Notes: a model not told the origin generated them from the letters alone. 49,055 bases of DNA from Cylindrotheca closterium (GCA_933822405.4 CAKOGP040000680.1:1-49055); one strand, 5' to 3'; positions 11,099-19,950 are shown, counted from the stretch's first letter. Program-made: numbers and translations.

Positions 11099-11483
11099 TT
11101 AGCAAGCTGGATTTGAAGGATCATTTGCGCACATGTCGCGGAATTTTGTACTACCATGCAAAATAGCTTTTAAAACAGATATTGCGGTAAATTTATAAGG
11201 CATAGGAACCCAAGTTATAACGCCACATACTGTCTCACAACCTATAGAAATTGAGTATAAAGTGGCACACACTACATCTCCTCTATAAAAATCTTTTGTA
11301 GCTTTGAAGGCACCAGAACCAACTACATTGAGCTGTTAGTACACCTTTACCTGTATTTATGTATTTATTTGCAATTCCTGTAATATTTCCCCAAGAACAA
11401 GCAGCAGCTTCTGTTATCGAGTAGCCTTGCTTGAGAATAAAGTCACGAACCTGTTTTCCATTTAAAGGATTAACCATTGACAT
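11099..11483 (-). pseudogene. Broken Cys-rich accessory ORF (same family as 19412-19846)
   Basis: Starting at the ATG at 11483 the frame reads MSMVNPLNGKQVRDFILKQG, then a one-base insertion near 11325-11332 shifts it. The continuing frame, read to the stop at 11099-11101, gives FKATKDFYRGDVVCATL and ends FRDMCANDPSNPAC. That second half matches the intact protein at 19412-19846, which has FKAGKDIARGDATCTGL and YRNLCAGENC at equivalent places. It is therefore a member of the same insert-associated family stranded beside psbA. The function is unknown. An origin-like palindrome lies upstream at 11569-11635, as it does in the main insert. Confidence 0.75.
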
Positions 11484-11568
11484 TATCCGTATTTAATATA
11501 ATGAATTTTATGTATCACTACCAAAATGGTAAGTAAATTTTAACATTAACATTTCCCATCCACATGAT

Positions 11569-11635
11569 TTGGTATATTATTAGATGTATATAGACGAAAA
11601 GATTATATACCTCTAACAATATAATATATCAATCA
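11569..11635 (+). repeat. Degenerate origin-like inverted repeat
   Basis: An imperfect inverted repeat with arms about 11569-11593 and 11604-11635. Within it the string GACGAAAAGATTATATA followed by CTCTAAC recalls the ACGA(G)AAAATA...TGTAAC pattern of the modules at 19882, 21069, 21689 and 24213. It lies about 85 bases upstream of the broken Cys-rich ORF. The similarity is weak and I call it only because of its position. Confidence 0.35.
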
Positions 11636-11700
11636 AGGAAAATCGCAATGATACAAACCGCTTTTCGATTATTGTTAATTTGTTTCTTTATTTCATTTAA

Positions 11701-12069
11701 TTAACTATTCCATCTTTCTAAAATTAATGTGTTCGAGCCATCTGAATTTTGTTGATACTTTACAGGTTGAAAACCAATTTTTTGACTTTCACCAATTATC
11801 ACTTCACCAGCATATTGTTTTGCAATTTGGTCCATAAAAGTTTCAATTGGATAAGTTTGTTGCCAAAAACTAATATCAGCAATTAATTCATACTCATGAT
11901 TATTCCAAGAAAATTCAAGATTATATCCGTTTGATTGAGTAATGATTAAACTTGAATTCTGAGTTTGAGGTGAAACAACTTTTTTATAGTTAATCTTTAA
12001 TCGATTTAAAGTTTTTTCTAGATAAAAGAGATTTTGAAAACGTGTTTTTATATGTGTAAAGTGTGACAT
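11701..12069 (-). CDS. ycf35: Conserved plastid protein Ycf35
   Basis: A 122-residue protein of unknown function (DUF1257 type) conserved in cyanobacteria and red-lineage plastids. It is recognised by the start MSHFTHIKTRFQNLFYLEKT and the ending NTLILERWNS. Length is normal. It is the first gene after the accessory gap downstream of psbA. Confidence 0.9.
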   Translation of the reverse strand: MSHFTHIKTRFQNLFYLEKTLNRLKINYKKVVSPQTQNSSLIITQSNGYNLEFSWNNHEYELIADISFWQQTYPIETFMDQIAKQYAGEVIIGESQKIGFQPVKYQQNSDGSNTLILERWNS

Positions 12070-12154
12070 AAGTTTATAATGTTAAATAAAGTTATTTAAT
12101 ATTATATTCACTCTATAAATAGAACAATGTATATATATAATAAATTAATTTTAA

Positions 12155-12388
12155 TTATATTATATTTGCTTTTTTTAATAACTGTAACACAGTTTCAGTA
12201 GGCTTCACACCGTATTGTAACCATTTTACAATTTTTTCTTGATCAAATTTATAATTTTTTGATATTGGGTTATAATGACCAACTTCTTCAATGGGTCGAC
12301 CATCGCGTCGACAAGTATTCTCCATAATAACCAATCGATATGACGGTGAACGTTTTCTTCCAATTCGTTTTAATCGTAATTTTAACAT
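12155..12388 (-). CDS. rps16: 30S ribosomal protein S16
   Basis: A 77-residue S16 beginning MLKLRLKRIGRKRSPSYRLV with the GRPIEEVGHYNP box. It is complete and intron-free, unlike the plant plastid gene. It lies downstream of rps4 on the same strand. Confidence 0.95.
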   Translation of the reverse strand: MLKLRLKRIGRKRSPSYRLVIMENTCRRDGRPIEEVGHYNPISKNYKFDQEKIVKWLQYGVKPTETVLQLLKKANII

Positions 12389-12432
12389 GAATTTAGTATA
12401 TAGTTTAATTAATCTTTTGAATAGCTAAATTA

Positions 12433-13047
12433 TTAACGGCGAGAGTAATATTCAATAACAAGTAGTTCATCCAAGGGTAATAGAATAGCATTGCGATCAC
12501 AATAATCTAAAACAGTTGCCTTTAATTTATCTGAATCAAATTTTAAATTATATGGAATTTCACTTCGTTGATTATTTTTAAGATTATTACTAATTAAATT
12601 TTTTGAAATAGTTTTATCTTTAACACTAATAACATCATTTAATCGGCATTGGAAGCTTGGAATATTAAGAACTTTTCCATTGATCGTAATATGACCATGA
12701 TTAACTAATTGACGTGCTTGTCTTATCGTTTTTGCAAAACCTAATGTGAAACAAAGAGTATCTAATCTCATCTCTAACAATTGAAGTAAAATTAGACCAG
12801 TAACACCTTGTCGACGACGAGCTTCTTTTACATATCGAAATAATTGATTTTCAGTTAATCCATAGTTATATTTCAATTTTTGTTTTTCTTCTAGTCGAAT
12901 AGCATACTCGCTCAACTTCTTACCTACTTCAATCGAATTTCCTTCCTTCCCTGGACGATTTAATTTCTTTGATTTTTTGGTTGTTAAACCTGGTAAAGAG
13001 CCTAATCGTCGACTAATTCGTAATTTAGGTCCACGATAACGTGACAT
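12433..13047 (-). CDS. rps4: 30S ribosomal protein S4
   Basis: A 204-residue S4, a primary 16S rRNA binder. It starts [20 protein letters not shown] and contains the S4 RNA-binding domain in [20 protein letters not shown] and [17 protein letters not shown] (about residues 92-130). Length is normal. Confidence 0.97.
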   Translation of the reverse strand: MSRYRGPKLRISRRLGSLPGLTTKKSKKLNRPGKEGNSIEVGKKLSEYAIRLEEKQKLKYNYGLTENQLFRYVKEARRRQGVTGLILLQLLEMRLDTLCFTLGFAKTIRQARQLVNHGHITINGKVLNIPSFQCRLNDVISVKDKTISKNLISNNLKNNQRSEIPYNLKFDSDKLKATVLDYCDRNAILLPLDELLVIEYYSRR

Positions 13048-13103
13048 AATCTTAACTTATTATATAAATAATTTTTTAAAAATACTTATCAATTAATAAC
13101 AAG

Positions 13104-13177
13104 GGCGAGTGACCGGACTTGAACCGGCGAATGATGGAATCACAACCCACTGCCTTAACCACTTGGCCACACCCGCC
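13104..13177 (-). tRNA. trnH(gug): tRNA-His (GUG)
   Basis: A 74-nt tRNA read on the minus strand. The anticodon loop is TTGTGAT (GUG). The acceptor stem GCGGGTG/CACTCGC has one G-T pair and an additional encoded G at position -1 opposite C73, the usual identity element of bacterial-type tRNA-His. Confidence 0.94.
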
Positions 13178-13251
13178 GTATCATCTTGACTAATATCTTA
13201 TCAATTATTATAATAATACGTCTAGGTTATTTACTCATATTTTTTAATTTT

Positions 13252-13464
13252 ATGTCACAAATCAAATATTTTTCACTTAATGGCCAATGTTACTATACTA
13301 AGCAAAATTTAACATTACTAAATATAATTAGCTATTTTAATTATAATAATTCTCTTCTAGTTTTAGAACTTAATCAATCAGTTTATAATAAAAATAAATG
13401 GCATCAAACTTTTATCAAAAATCATGATAAACTTGAAGTTGTTAGTATCGTTGGAGGCGGATAA
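13252..13464 (+). CDS. thiS: Sulfur carrier protein ThiS
   Basis: A 70-residue ubiquitin-like sulfur carrier for synthesis of the thiazole ring of thiamin. It starts MSQIKYFSLNGQCYY and ends VVSIVGGG; the C-terminal Gly-Gly is the site that becomes the thiocarboxylate. The ATG at 13252 gives the normal family length; upstream in-frame codons are ignored. Its partner thiG lies 11.7 kb away at 25144-25953. It converges with pheT across a shared hairpin. Confidence 0.9.
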   Translation: MSQIKYFSLNGQCYYTKQNLTLLNIISYFNYNNSLLVLELNQSVYNKNKWHQTFIKNHDKLEVVSIVGGG

Positions 13465-13489
13465 TTCTATAATTTATTATAGAATTATC
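13460..13489. terminator. Bidirectional hairpin between thiS and pheT
   Basis: A perfect 13-bp stem GATAATTCTATAA / TTATAGAATTATC (13460-13472 and 13477-13489) with a four-base loop. It overlaps the thiS stop and lies 16 bases from the pheT stop, between convergent genes. Confidence 0.8.
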
Positions 13490-13504
13490 ATTAGAGGTTA
13501 TTGC

Positions 13505-15625
13505 TTAAGTTCGAATTTTTGCATCAAATTTTGTTGCTAATATTCTCTGAATATTATTTAAGATATCTTCAACTTCTTTATTTTGTAATGTTGTTTTATC
13601 AGATTGAAAAATAAACTGTAAACATAAACTAATTTTATTTGTTGGAATATCTTTTCCCGAATATTTATCAATTAAATTTATCCCATTTAAAAAATGACTG
13701 CTATTCAAATATAAAACTTTTTTGAGATAATTAAAAGAAATATTTTTGTTAATTACAAATGATAGGTCTTTAATAATTTTTGGATAAGTTGAATATTCTT
13801 GATAAAAAGCTAATTGATTTTTTTCTAATTCATCTTGTATAAATTTAAAATTAAATTCAAATAGATATAAGTTTGGTGATAAATTTAATTTTTTAGCAGT
13901 AATAGGATGAATTTGTCCAAAATTACCTAGTTTTTGTTCATTTTTTAAATAAATAATCGCACTACAATAGGGATGGAAAAAATTTTCTTCTTTTCCTAAC
14001 TCTTCATATTTCCAATATATTGATAAATTTAATTGTTTGAATAAATGTTCAATTTTTCCTTTTGCTTCAAACCAATTTAACAACTTTCCTTTTTCCAACC
14101 AACTCTTTTTTATTTGATATTCTCCAAACACACCTGCAATATTTTCAATTTCTTGAATTTCATTAAAATCATTTTTGAAAAAGACGTGGCCATATTCAAA
14201 TCCTTCAAGTTCTAAATTACTTTGATTAATATTTTTTTTTATTGATGTTAAAAGATTAAGTAATAGACTTGATCTCAAATTTGTATAATCCTTAATTAAT
14301 GGATTAATTAACTCAATCTTATTTGTACCATATGCTTTTTCATTTACAAGAGAATATTGAATTAATTCACTCAATCCTAAATTAAGTAAACAATTGGTAA
14401 GTTTTTGTCGAGTTTTATAACTCAAATCTTTTTTACCAATTTTTTCAAATTTTGGTAATCTTGTTAAGAAATTATCAAATCCATATAACCGACCAATTTC
14501 TTCAATCAAATCGATTTCACGAATTATATCATCTGATCTTAAAGATGGAATAGTAACTTTCCATGTATGATCTATTTCTTGATCTGTAACGTCAAAATTT
14601 AACCGTTTTAAAGATTTAGTTACTTGGTCCACTGAAATATATTTTTGTAGATTTTTGGTTGATTCTTTAGTTGGCCCTAAAATTTTTTTAATGTTATTAA
14701 AGCTTAGAACTAAAGTTCGATTTTTTTTTACAATAGGTTTTCCTAGCGTATGAAACCTACAAATTAGATTAGGATTTGAAATTCTTAACAATGAAATTAA
14801 TTGATAAAATGCATTTATTAAATCAATATTCTTTAATGCTTTTTCATATCTTGATGATCGAGAAGTTCTTAATCCAAGTTGACGCGATTGTCGCCTTATT
14901 TTTGCAGCATTAAATATACTGCCTTCAATTAATAATGATTTTGTATCTTTCGTACACTCAACACTTTTATGTGAAATTATTCCACCTATACTAATTGGAA
15001 GTTGGTTTGCTTCAACAGTTAGAATTGAATTATCAAGATTGTATTCAACATTATTATTAGCTAGAAATTTTTGATTAATTTTACCAGATCGTAAATTTAA
15101 TTTAAAATTTGAATTATTTATTTTCTTTTTTATTTTTCCTAAATCATAAAATTCAAAGGGATATCCTGTTTCTAATAGAATATAATTTTGAAAATCTTTA
15201 AAATTGTTTTCTGGCCGTATATTTGAACATATTAACTTTTTTTTTAACCACTTAGGTGATGTTAATCTATCTATATTTTCTAAACTAATCCCAAGAAATT
15301 CTAAACAATTATTTTTGTCTATAAAATTATTAGAAAAATATTGGATTTTTTTTGACCAATTAAACTCGGTTATTGAGTACTTGGACATTTTAGGTGTTTT
15401 ATTTAATATAGCAGCAATTTCTAATGAAATTCCTTGAATAGATAAACTATCAGAACGGTTTGCAGTTGCCGAGATATCTAACGTAATTCTTTTTTCATGA
15501 TCCATTGTAATCTCAATAATTTCTTCAACTTCAAATCCTCCTAATGTTAACTTTTCGATTAAATTTTCTAAGTTTACTGTTTCAATATGGACTAATTCGT
15601 TGACCCATTTTAATGATATTTGCAT
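13505..15625 (-). CDS. pheT: Phenylalanine-tRNA ligase beta subunit
   Basis: The beta subunit of phenylalanyl-tRNA synthetase (named syfB in diatom plastids); the alpha subunit must be nuclear-encoded. The 706-residue product starts MQISLKWVNELVHIETVNLE and contains the B3/B4 editing region, the B5 motif (PSLRSDDIIREIDLIEEIGR) and a C-terminal ferredoxin-fold anticodon-binding domain (EYSTYPKIIKDLSFVINKNI). It is shorter than typical bacterial PheT. The frame runs from GGFEVEEIIEI almost directly into DISATANRSDSLS, so the OB-fold (B2) domain found there in bacteria seems to be missing. Confidence 0.93.
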   Translation of the reverse strand: MQISLKWVNELVHIETVNLENLIEKLTLGGFEVEEIIEITMDHEKRITLDISATANRSDSLSIQGISLEIAAILNKTPKMSKYSITEFNWSKKIQYFSNNFIDKNNCLEFLGISLENIDRLTSPKWLKKKLICSNIRPENNFKDFQNYILLETGYPFEFYDLGKIKKKINNSNFKLNLRSGKINQKFLANNNVEYNLDNSILTVEANQLPISIGGIISHKSVECTKDTKSLLIEGSIFNAAKIRRQSRQLGLRTSRSSRYEKALKNIDLINAFYQLISLLRISNPNLICRFHTLGKPIVKKNRTLVLSFNNIKKILGPTKESTKNLQKYISVDQVTKSLKRLNFDVTDQEIDHTWKVTIPSLRSDDIIREIDLIEEIGRLYGFDNFLTRLPKFEKIGKKDLSYKTRQKLTNCLLNLGLSELIQYSLVNEKAYGTNKIELINPLIKDYTNLRSSLLLNLLTSIKKNINQSNLELEGFEYGHVFFKNDFNEIQEIENIAGVFGEYQIKKSWLEKGKLLNWFEAKGKIEHLFKQLNLSIYWKYEELGKEENFFHPYCSAIIYLKNEQKLGNFGQIHPITAKKLNLSPNLYLFEFNFKFIQDELEKNQLAFYQEYSTYPKIIKDLSFVINKNISFNYLKKVLYLNSSHFLNGINLIDKYSGKDIPTNKISLCLQFIFQSDKTTLQNKEVEDILNNIQRILATKFDAKIRT

Positions 15626-15648
15626 TTTTTAATTATTTTAGACTTTTT

Positions 15649-15996
15649 TTAAGTTGCTTTAGTAAAAACTAAACCATTTGCTTCTCCATATCTTTCCATA
15701 AAGCGTATAAATCGATCCCAAGCTTCGAGATTTTTCATAATATAGATACTTTCAATTATTTCTGGTTTTCCATTTAGAAAACATGCTTTTACATCATGGG
15801 TTTCGAAGCTACCCTCTTCATCGATTAAATACATTCCAGTGATTTCACCTTCTTTCGTTGTCTTTTTATTTAAGATAGTTGGATTTTTAAATTTAAAGGT
15901 TGCTGTTCCTGTACTTCCATCACGAGATCGTGTTAAACGAACATCTGGTAAAATAATTTCATCTAATCCTTTTATAAATTGGATTCGAGCTTTCAT
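15649..15996 (-). CDS. psb28: Photosystem II assembly protein Psb28
   Basis: A 115-residue protein (also ycf79 or psbW) that binds photosystem II assembly intermediates on the stromal side. It begins [20 protein letters not shown] and contains [15 protein letters not shown] and [17 protein letters not shown], all typical. Length is normal. The pheT start is 23 bases downstream on the same strand. Confidence 0.95.
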   Translation of the reverse strand: MKARIQFIKGLDEIILPDVRLTRSRDGSTGTATFKFKNPTILNKKTTKEGEITGMYLIDEEGSFETHDVKACFLNGKPEIIESIYIMKNLEAWDRFIRFMERYGEANGLVFTKAT

Positions 15997-16118
15997 AATT
16001 TTAAGCTTATTCTTAGATTATTAATTATTGTTAACTATTTTTTAATTTAATTATGCAATTTCTAAAAATTAAAAACAACTTTTTGTGTATCAATTTATTA
16101 ACCCGAAATATTTAGAAA

Positions 16119-16190
16119 CTGGGGTGGCAGGATTCGAACCTACGAATGGCGGAGTCAAAGTCCGCAGCCTTACCACTTGGCGACACCCCA
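16119..16190 (-). tRNA. trnQ(uug): tRNA-Gln (UUG)
   Basis: A 72-nt tRNA on the minus strand with acceptor TGGGGTG/CACCCCA (7 bp), anticodon loop CTTTGAC (UUG) and T-loop TTCGAAT. Confidence 0.95.
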
Positions 16191-16237
16191 AAATGTCAAA
16201 CCTAACATTAAAAAATTAAATTATACAATAAAAACGT

Positions 16238-16311
16238 TGGGCAAGAAGGGATTCGAACCCCTGACACCGTAGTTCGTAGCCACGTGCTCTAGTCCACTGA
16301 GCTACAAGCCC
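16238..16311 (-). tRNA. trnR(acg): tRNA-Arg (ACG) with two acceptor mismatches
   Basis: A 74-nt tRNA on the minus strand. The anticodon loop reads CTACGAA (ACG, with A34 presumably deaminated to inosine). The D and T arms are normal. In the acceptor stem the 5' strand GGGCTTG faces CTTGCCC. Positions 1-4 and 7 therefore pair, but positions 5:68 and 6:67 are U-U mismatches. Confidence 0.9.
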
Positions 16312-16588
16312 AAAATATAATTTTATTTATAATTATACTCTATGTTGTTTAAATTAGTAAAGTATGAATAAACTAATTTGATTATTTATACTTTACTAGT
16401 TTCTCAAATAAGATTTTTAGTTGACATTTGTATATTTAATTTTGACTCAAAATTTAATAGATTACTCTTTTATAATAAAAATTAATAAAATTTTTAAATT
16501 AATCTTGTAAAATATCGTATTATTAAATTAAAATTTGACCTGAATTTAATAAACATAAAAAATATTATAGACTTATTTAAAAAAATTT
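16312..16588 (+). other. groEL upstream spacer
   Basis: 277 bases of AT-rich sequence upstream of groEL. A perfect TTGACA is at 16431-16436, but no -10 box sits at the right distance. TATAAT at 16481-16486 lies about 23 bases after TTGACT (16452). No heat-shock inverted repeat was found. The groEL promoter is probably here but I cannot place it. Confidence 0.4.
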
Positions 16589-18184
16589 ATGGCTAAAAAA
16601 ATTTTATATCAAGATAATGCACGTCGTGCGTTAGAACGTGGAATGGAAATTATTGTTGAAGCTGTTTCTGTAACATTAGGTCCTAAAGGCCGGAATGTTG
16701 TTTTAGAGAAAAGTTATGGTTCACCACAAATTGTTAATGATGGAGTTACCATTGCAAAAGAAATTAATCTAAAAGATCATATCGAAAATACAGGAGTTTC
16801 TCTAATTCGTCAAGCAGCTTCAAAAACTAATGATGTAGCTGGTGATGGAACAACAACAGCAACTGTTTTAGCTTATGCGATGGTTAAAGAAGGATTAAAA
16901 AATGTTGCTGCTGGTGCAAACCCAATTTCGTTGAAACTAGGAATGGAAAAAGCGGGTCAATATTTAGTGACACAAATCAATGAATTTGCCCAACCAGTAG
17001 AAGATATCCAAGCGATACAACATGTTGCTTCAATTTCTGCAGGAAATGATGAAATAATTGGTACGCTTATTTCTGATGCTTTAGCAAAAGTTGGAAAAGA
17101 AGGTGTAATCTCTTTAGAGGAAGGAAAGGGAGTTGTAACAGAATTAGAAATCACTGAAGGAATGAAACTTGAAAAAGGATTTATTTCTCCATATTTTATT
17201 ACAAACACAGATAAAATGGAAGTTTCTTATGATAACCCTTATATCCTTTTAACTGATAGACGGATTACATTAATTCAACAAGACTTATTACCTATTCTCG
17301 AACAAATTACAAAAACGAAACGTTCTCTTTTAATTATTGCAGAAGATATTGAAAAAGAAGCTCTAGCGACTTTAATTTTAAATAAATTAAGAGGAATTGT
17401 TAATGTGGTTGCCATCAGGGCACCAGGTTTTGGTGAATTACGTAAACAATTATTAGCAGATATTGGAATTTTAACTGGTGGTACTGTCATTACTCAAGAT
17501 GCTGGACTAAACTTAGATAACATCCAATTAGAGTTATTAGGCCAAGCTCGCCAGATTGTTGTCAATAAAGAAACAACGACGATTGTTGCTAATGGCCAAA
17601 CAGTAAATGAAATTAAAATTCGCTGTGAACAATTAAGAAAACAAGCAAATACTGCTGATACAGGATATGAAAAAGAAAAACTACAAGACCGAATTGCAAA
17701 ATTGTCAGGTGGAATTGCTGTTATTAAAGTTGGTGCGGTAACAGAAACAGAAATGAGAGATAAAAAATTACGTTTAGAAGATGCTATTAATGCTACACGA
17801 GCAGCAGTAGAAGAAGGAATTGTACCTGGTGGTGGCTCAACATTAGTTCATTTATCAGAAAATCTTATAAGCTGGTCTAAAAATAATTTAAGTGAAGATG
17901 AGTTAATTGGAGCTATGATTACTGCCCGTGCTATTCTTGCACCTTTAAAACGAATTGTTGAAAACGCCGGGATTAATGGTGCAGTAATTATTGAAAAAGT
18001 CCAACAGCAAGAATTTGAAATTGGTTATAATGCGGCAAAAGATACGTTTGAAAATATGTATGAAGGAGGAATTGTTGATCCAGCAAAAGTAACTCGGTCT
18101 GGTTTACAAAATGCAACTTCAATTGCAAGTATGATTTTAACAACTGAATGTATTATTGTAAATGACAATGTTTTAACGAATTAA
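16589..18184 (+). CDS. groEL: 60-kDa chaperonin GroEL
   Basis: The plastid chaperonin, which assists folding of stromal proteins including Rubisco; groES is not nearby. The 531-residue product is full length. It begins [20 protein letters not shown] and has the nucleotide-binding boxes [14 protein letters not shown] (about residues 28-41) and [18 protein letters not shown] (about 82-99). Further family blocks are [19 protein letters not shown] and [16 protein letters not shown]. It lacks the Gly-Gly-Met tail of E. coli GroEL. Confidence 0.98.
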   Translation: MAKKILYQDNARRALERGMEIIVEAVSVTLGPKGRNVVLEKSYGSPQIVNDGVTIAKEINLKDHIENTGVSLIRQAASKTNDVAGDGTTTATVLAYAMVKEGLKNVAAGANPISLKLGMEKAGQYLVTQINEFAQPVEDIQAIQHVASISAGNDEIIGTLISDALAKVGKEGVISLEEGKGVVTELEITEGMKLEKGFISPYFITNTDKMEVSYDNPYILLTDRRITLIQQDLLPILEQITKTKRSLLIIAEDIEKEALATLILNKLRGIVNVVAIRAPGFGELRKQLLADIGILTGGTVITQDAGLNLDNIQLELLGQARQIVVNKETTTIVANGQTVNEIKIRCEQLRKQANTADTGYEKEKLQDRIAKLSGGIAVIKVGAVTETEMRDKKLRLEDAINATRAAVEEGIVPGGGSTLVHLSENLISWSKNNLSEDELIGAMITARAILAPLKRIVENAGINGAVIIEKVQQQEFEIGYNAAKDTFENMYEGGIVDPAKVTRSGLQNATSIASMILTTECIIVNDNVLTN

Positions 18185-18227
18185 AATAGTAAAACTTACC
18201 GTGTCAAAAAATTATATCGTATTTGGT

Positions 18228-18254
18228 GTTATTTTTAAAAGATATTAAAATAAC
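18228..18254 (+). terminator. Short hairpin after groEL
   Basis: An 8-bp stem GTTATTTT / AAAATAAC about 45 bases beyond the groEL stop. It is also the boundary with the foreign-looking 18.2-25.14 kb insert. Confidence 0.45.
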
Positions 18255-18257
18255 AAA

Positions 18258-18304
18258 CAATTTAATGAAGTTACAATATATTATATATTATTTCTTCGTT
18301 AAAT
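18258..18304 (-). repeat. Origin-like module, minus-strand copy
   Basis: Read on the minus strand this contains TTTAACGAAGAAATAATA, then TATAATATA and the nonamer TATTGTAAC (plus-strand 18270-18278). The 5' block matches TTTAACGAGAAAATA at 21685, and the order of elements is the same as in the modules at 21069, 21689 and 24213. The stem is poorer here. It lies about 130 bases upstream of the Cys-rich pseudogene that starts at 18435. Confidence 0.5.
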
Positions 18305-18434
18305 TAAAACATCGTATAAATTTATAAAAATAATTAATGTTAAAATTGTAAAAAAATGATTTTTCAAGTTATTAAAGCTGTTGTTATATTCGTTCCCAAT
18401 AAACTAATATAATAGCAATTAATGAATTAATAGG

Positions 18435-18670
18435 GTGGTTAATTTTCCTACGAATGCTGATAAAACTTTTATTTATGTTACTAAAGTTACTGGTGGTACA
18501 ACTGGCAACTGGTAACTGGCGCTGTTGATTTAGCAGAAGCGATAGCATGTCAAGATGGTATTTGTACTTCGTTTATCCCAGGTCCAAATGTTACTTCTGT
18601 TGTTACAATGCCAGTTTCTGCTGGTTGTAAGATATTTGTTTGGTGTTGTAAAAAATCTAAGTTGCCATAG
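18435..18670 (+). pseudogene. Frameshifted small Cys-rich ORF
   Basis: A GTG at 18435 opens a frame reading VNFPTNADKTFIYVTKVTGG that stops at 18513-18515. A second frame from 18518 to the stop at 18668-18670 gives AVDLAEAIACQDGICTSF and ends with Cys-Lys-Ile-Phe-Val-Trp-Cys-Cys. The break is a 7-base unit AACTGG(C/T) repeated three times at 18505-18518. Two extra units (14 bases) explain the frame change. Paired Cys residues in a short hydrophobic protein make it a likely relative of the ORFs at 19412-19846 and 21277-21675. The function is unknown. Confidence 0.6.
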
Positions 18671-18969
18671 GAAGGTTGTTAGTATGAAAAATAGATTAAG
18701 TATAGATAAGTTAAGAAACTTTCGATTAATTTAATATAGGAGTCTAACCTATTTAAGTAATAAAAATCTGATATTAATATAGAGTATTTTAATCCTAATG
18801 CACATCTTTTTTTTTCGAAATTATTCATTATTATCTGTTACCCTCTCTTCCCATATATTCGATTTGTTTATCAGACAAACATCAGCCATTGATAAATTTG
18901 TCATTCCTCCGATTTACCATTACATTTAAATTATTATCAGGATTATAACAATGATATACTGGCTCACCC
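18671..18969. other. Spacer inside the insert
   Basis: About 300 bases between the Cys-rich pseudogene and the type A rep N-terminal fragment. A 27-codon minus-strand frame at 18821-18904 has a GGAGG one base from its ATG, which is too close to be used. I see no convincing gene. The rep A reading frame ends at its lower edge near 18965, which I take as an integration or deletion junction. Confidence 0.4.
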
Positions 18970-19170
18970 CTATAGGTTCTTAGACAAGCATGACTTGACA
19001 AATACACCTTGAATATGCTCTTTTTTCCTTCTACTACCTAATTCGTATTGAAAAACAAAATCATCAGAAATTCGATTTAAGAAACTGGAAAGCATATCTT
19101 CATGTGGAATTTTTTTTTGTTGTATATTGGTATTCCAAGTGATACTCCAATATCTAGTTTGTGTATTCAT
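18970..19170 (-). pseudogene. Type A rep, N-terminal HUH endonuclease part (truncated)
   Basis: The ATG at 19168-19170 starts a 66-residue frame. YWSITWNT (residues 7-14) matches HUH motif I of CRESS Rep proteins (uFTLNN-like). YELGSRRKKEHIQGVF (residues 42-57) matches motif II, the metal-binding HLQG box, with the usual preceding E-x-G. The frame stops eight residues later, before motif III and the helicase domain. The missing part, beginning just after this point in the domain order, is found at 19978-20665 on the same strand. A HUH enzyme would nick an origin and start rolling-circle replication; this fragment alone could not. Confidence 0.8.
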
Positions 19171-19191
19171 AAACTAATTTCGAAAATATCT

Positions 19192-19242
19192 AAAAGGGGG
19201 GTCCTTTTTGAGCGCTTCGCTGTCTTTCCTTGGACCCCCTTT
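19192..19242. repeat. GC-rich nested hairpin upstream of type A rep
   Basis: AAAAGGGGGGTCC (19192-19204) pairs with GGACCCCCTTT (19232-19242). The enclosed loop holds a smaller AGCG-CTT-CGCT hairpin. This is the most GC-rich structure in the insert and lies 22 bases 5' of the type A rep start codon. It may be a terminator for the Cys-rich ORF at 19412, or a Rep-binding or leader element. Confidence 0.55.
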
Positions 19243-19411
19243 ATCCCCGTATCTATTATTATAATATAAAGGAAAGGGAATTTGGGAATTTTTTTCGTTA
19301 ACATTCGCGTTAAAATCTTTAAGACCAATGTTAAATACAAATTAGATAATGGTACCGATCCATGTCCGATACTTGATTTTTGAAGGGAATTTATTCCCTT
19401 TTTTAATTTAC

Positions 19412-19846
19412 TTAACAATTTTCACCTGCACATAAATTTCTATAAGTCATACAGCCTTTACTAACGATTTTTACACCCACATAAATCTGACCTCTAAATG
19501 GAATAACTTTTACAGTAGAACATAAAATGGCAACTGATTCACATGTGGCTGAGACACAACATAAACCTGTACAAGTTGCATCGCCACGAGCAATATCTTT
19601 CCCTGCCTTAAATACAATTTTACCAAGTGATGTGGAAGCTTCACCGCCGCCAAATAACGCTATACCACCATCAAGTGTATCTTTAACTATCGATGCAACC
19701 TCAGCAACTTTTTCTGTACTGTTACCAGTTGCATAAGCAGTTTGAATACTAGACTCAATTATTGAATCTCGAATTGATTCACCTGGAGTTATTTGCAATT
19801 TTGACTTTCTAGAATTCCGAAACTTATCTTTTAAGTTTTTAAACAT
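19412..19846 (-). CDS. Hypothetical Cys-rich accessory protein, 144 aa
   Basis: This ORF is intact, with its start at 19844-19846. I do not recognise the family. The N-terminal 35 residues are basic and polar (MFKNLKDKFRNSRKSKLQ). A Gly-rich middle follows (DGGIALFGGGEASTSLGK). The C-terminal 50 residues hold nine cysteines in a mildly hydrophobic setting (DATCTGLCCVSATCESVAIL, then CMTYRNLCAGENC at the end). Relatives are the broken copy at 11099-11483 and, more distantly, 21277-21675 and 18435-18670. It lies between an origin-like module (19882-19950) and a rep fragment, so I infer it is a cargo or maintenance gene of the replicon. A small hairpin with a T run lies just past its stop (19383-19404). 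Confidence 0.65.
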   Translation of the reverse strand: MFKNLKDKFRNSRKSKLQITPGESIRDSIIESSIQTAYATGNSTEKVAEVASIVKDTLDGGIALFGGGEASTSLGKIVFKAGKDIARGDATCTGLCCVSATCESVAILCSTVKVIPFRGQIYVGVKIVSKGCMTYRNLCAGENC

Positions 19847-19881
19847 AATTTTATAATTAAAAATTAGATTATATAATTTTT

Positions 19882-19950
19882 GAATTAAACGATAAAATAA
19901 TATATAATATTAGTTAGTTTAACAAATATTTAAATTATCGTTTAAATTCA
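19882..19950 (+). repeat. Origin-like stem-loop with nonamer TAGTTTAAC
   Basis: The left arm begins GAATTAAACGATAA (19882) and the right arm ends TTATCGTTTAAATTC (19935-19949), giving a long imperfect stem. The loop carries TAGTTTAAC at 19915-19923, seven of nine bases identical to the circovirus nonamer TAGTATTAC. A second near-perfect palindrome follows at 19954-19975. It sits between the 5' end of the Cys-rich ORF and the 3' end of type A rep. Confidence 0.6.

Noticed and set aside
11648..11704. An 18-codon hydrophobic ORF (MIQTAFRLLLICFFISFN) with an AAGGA site upstream, suggestive of a tiny photosystem subunit.
   Set aside because: It does not match PsaI, PsaJ, PsaM, PsbI, PsbK, PetL, PetN or PetM as I know them, and it runs into the ycf35 stop.
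18821..18904. A 27-codon minus-strand ORF with GGAGG close to its ATG.
   Set aside because: The spacing of one base between GGAGG and ATG is unsuitable and the peptide has no relatives in the window.
19383..19404. AAGGGAA/TTCCCTT hairpin as an additional origin.
   Set aside because: It is short, lacks the nonamer and is followed by a T run, so it is more likely a terminator-like element past the Cys-rich ORF.
19527..19736. Plus-strand open frame antiparallel to the 144-residue Cys-rich ORF.
   Set aside because: The minus-strand frame has homologues at 11.1 kb and an appropriate position; the plus-strand frame is its shadow.
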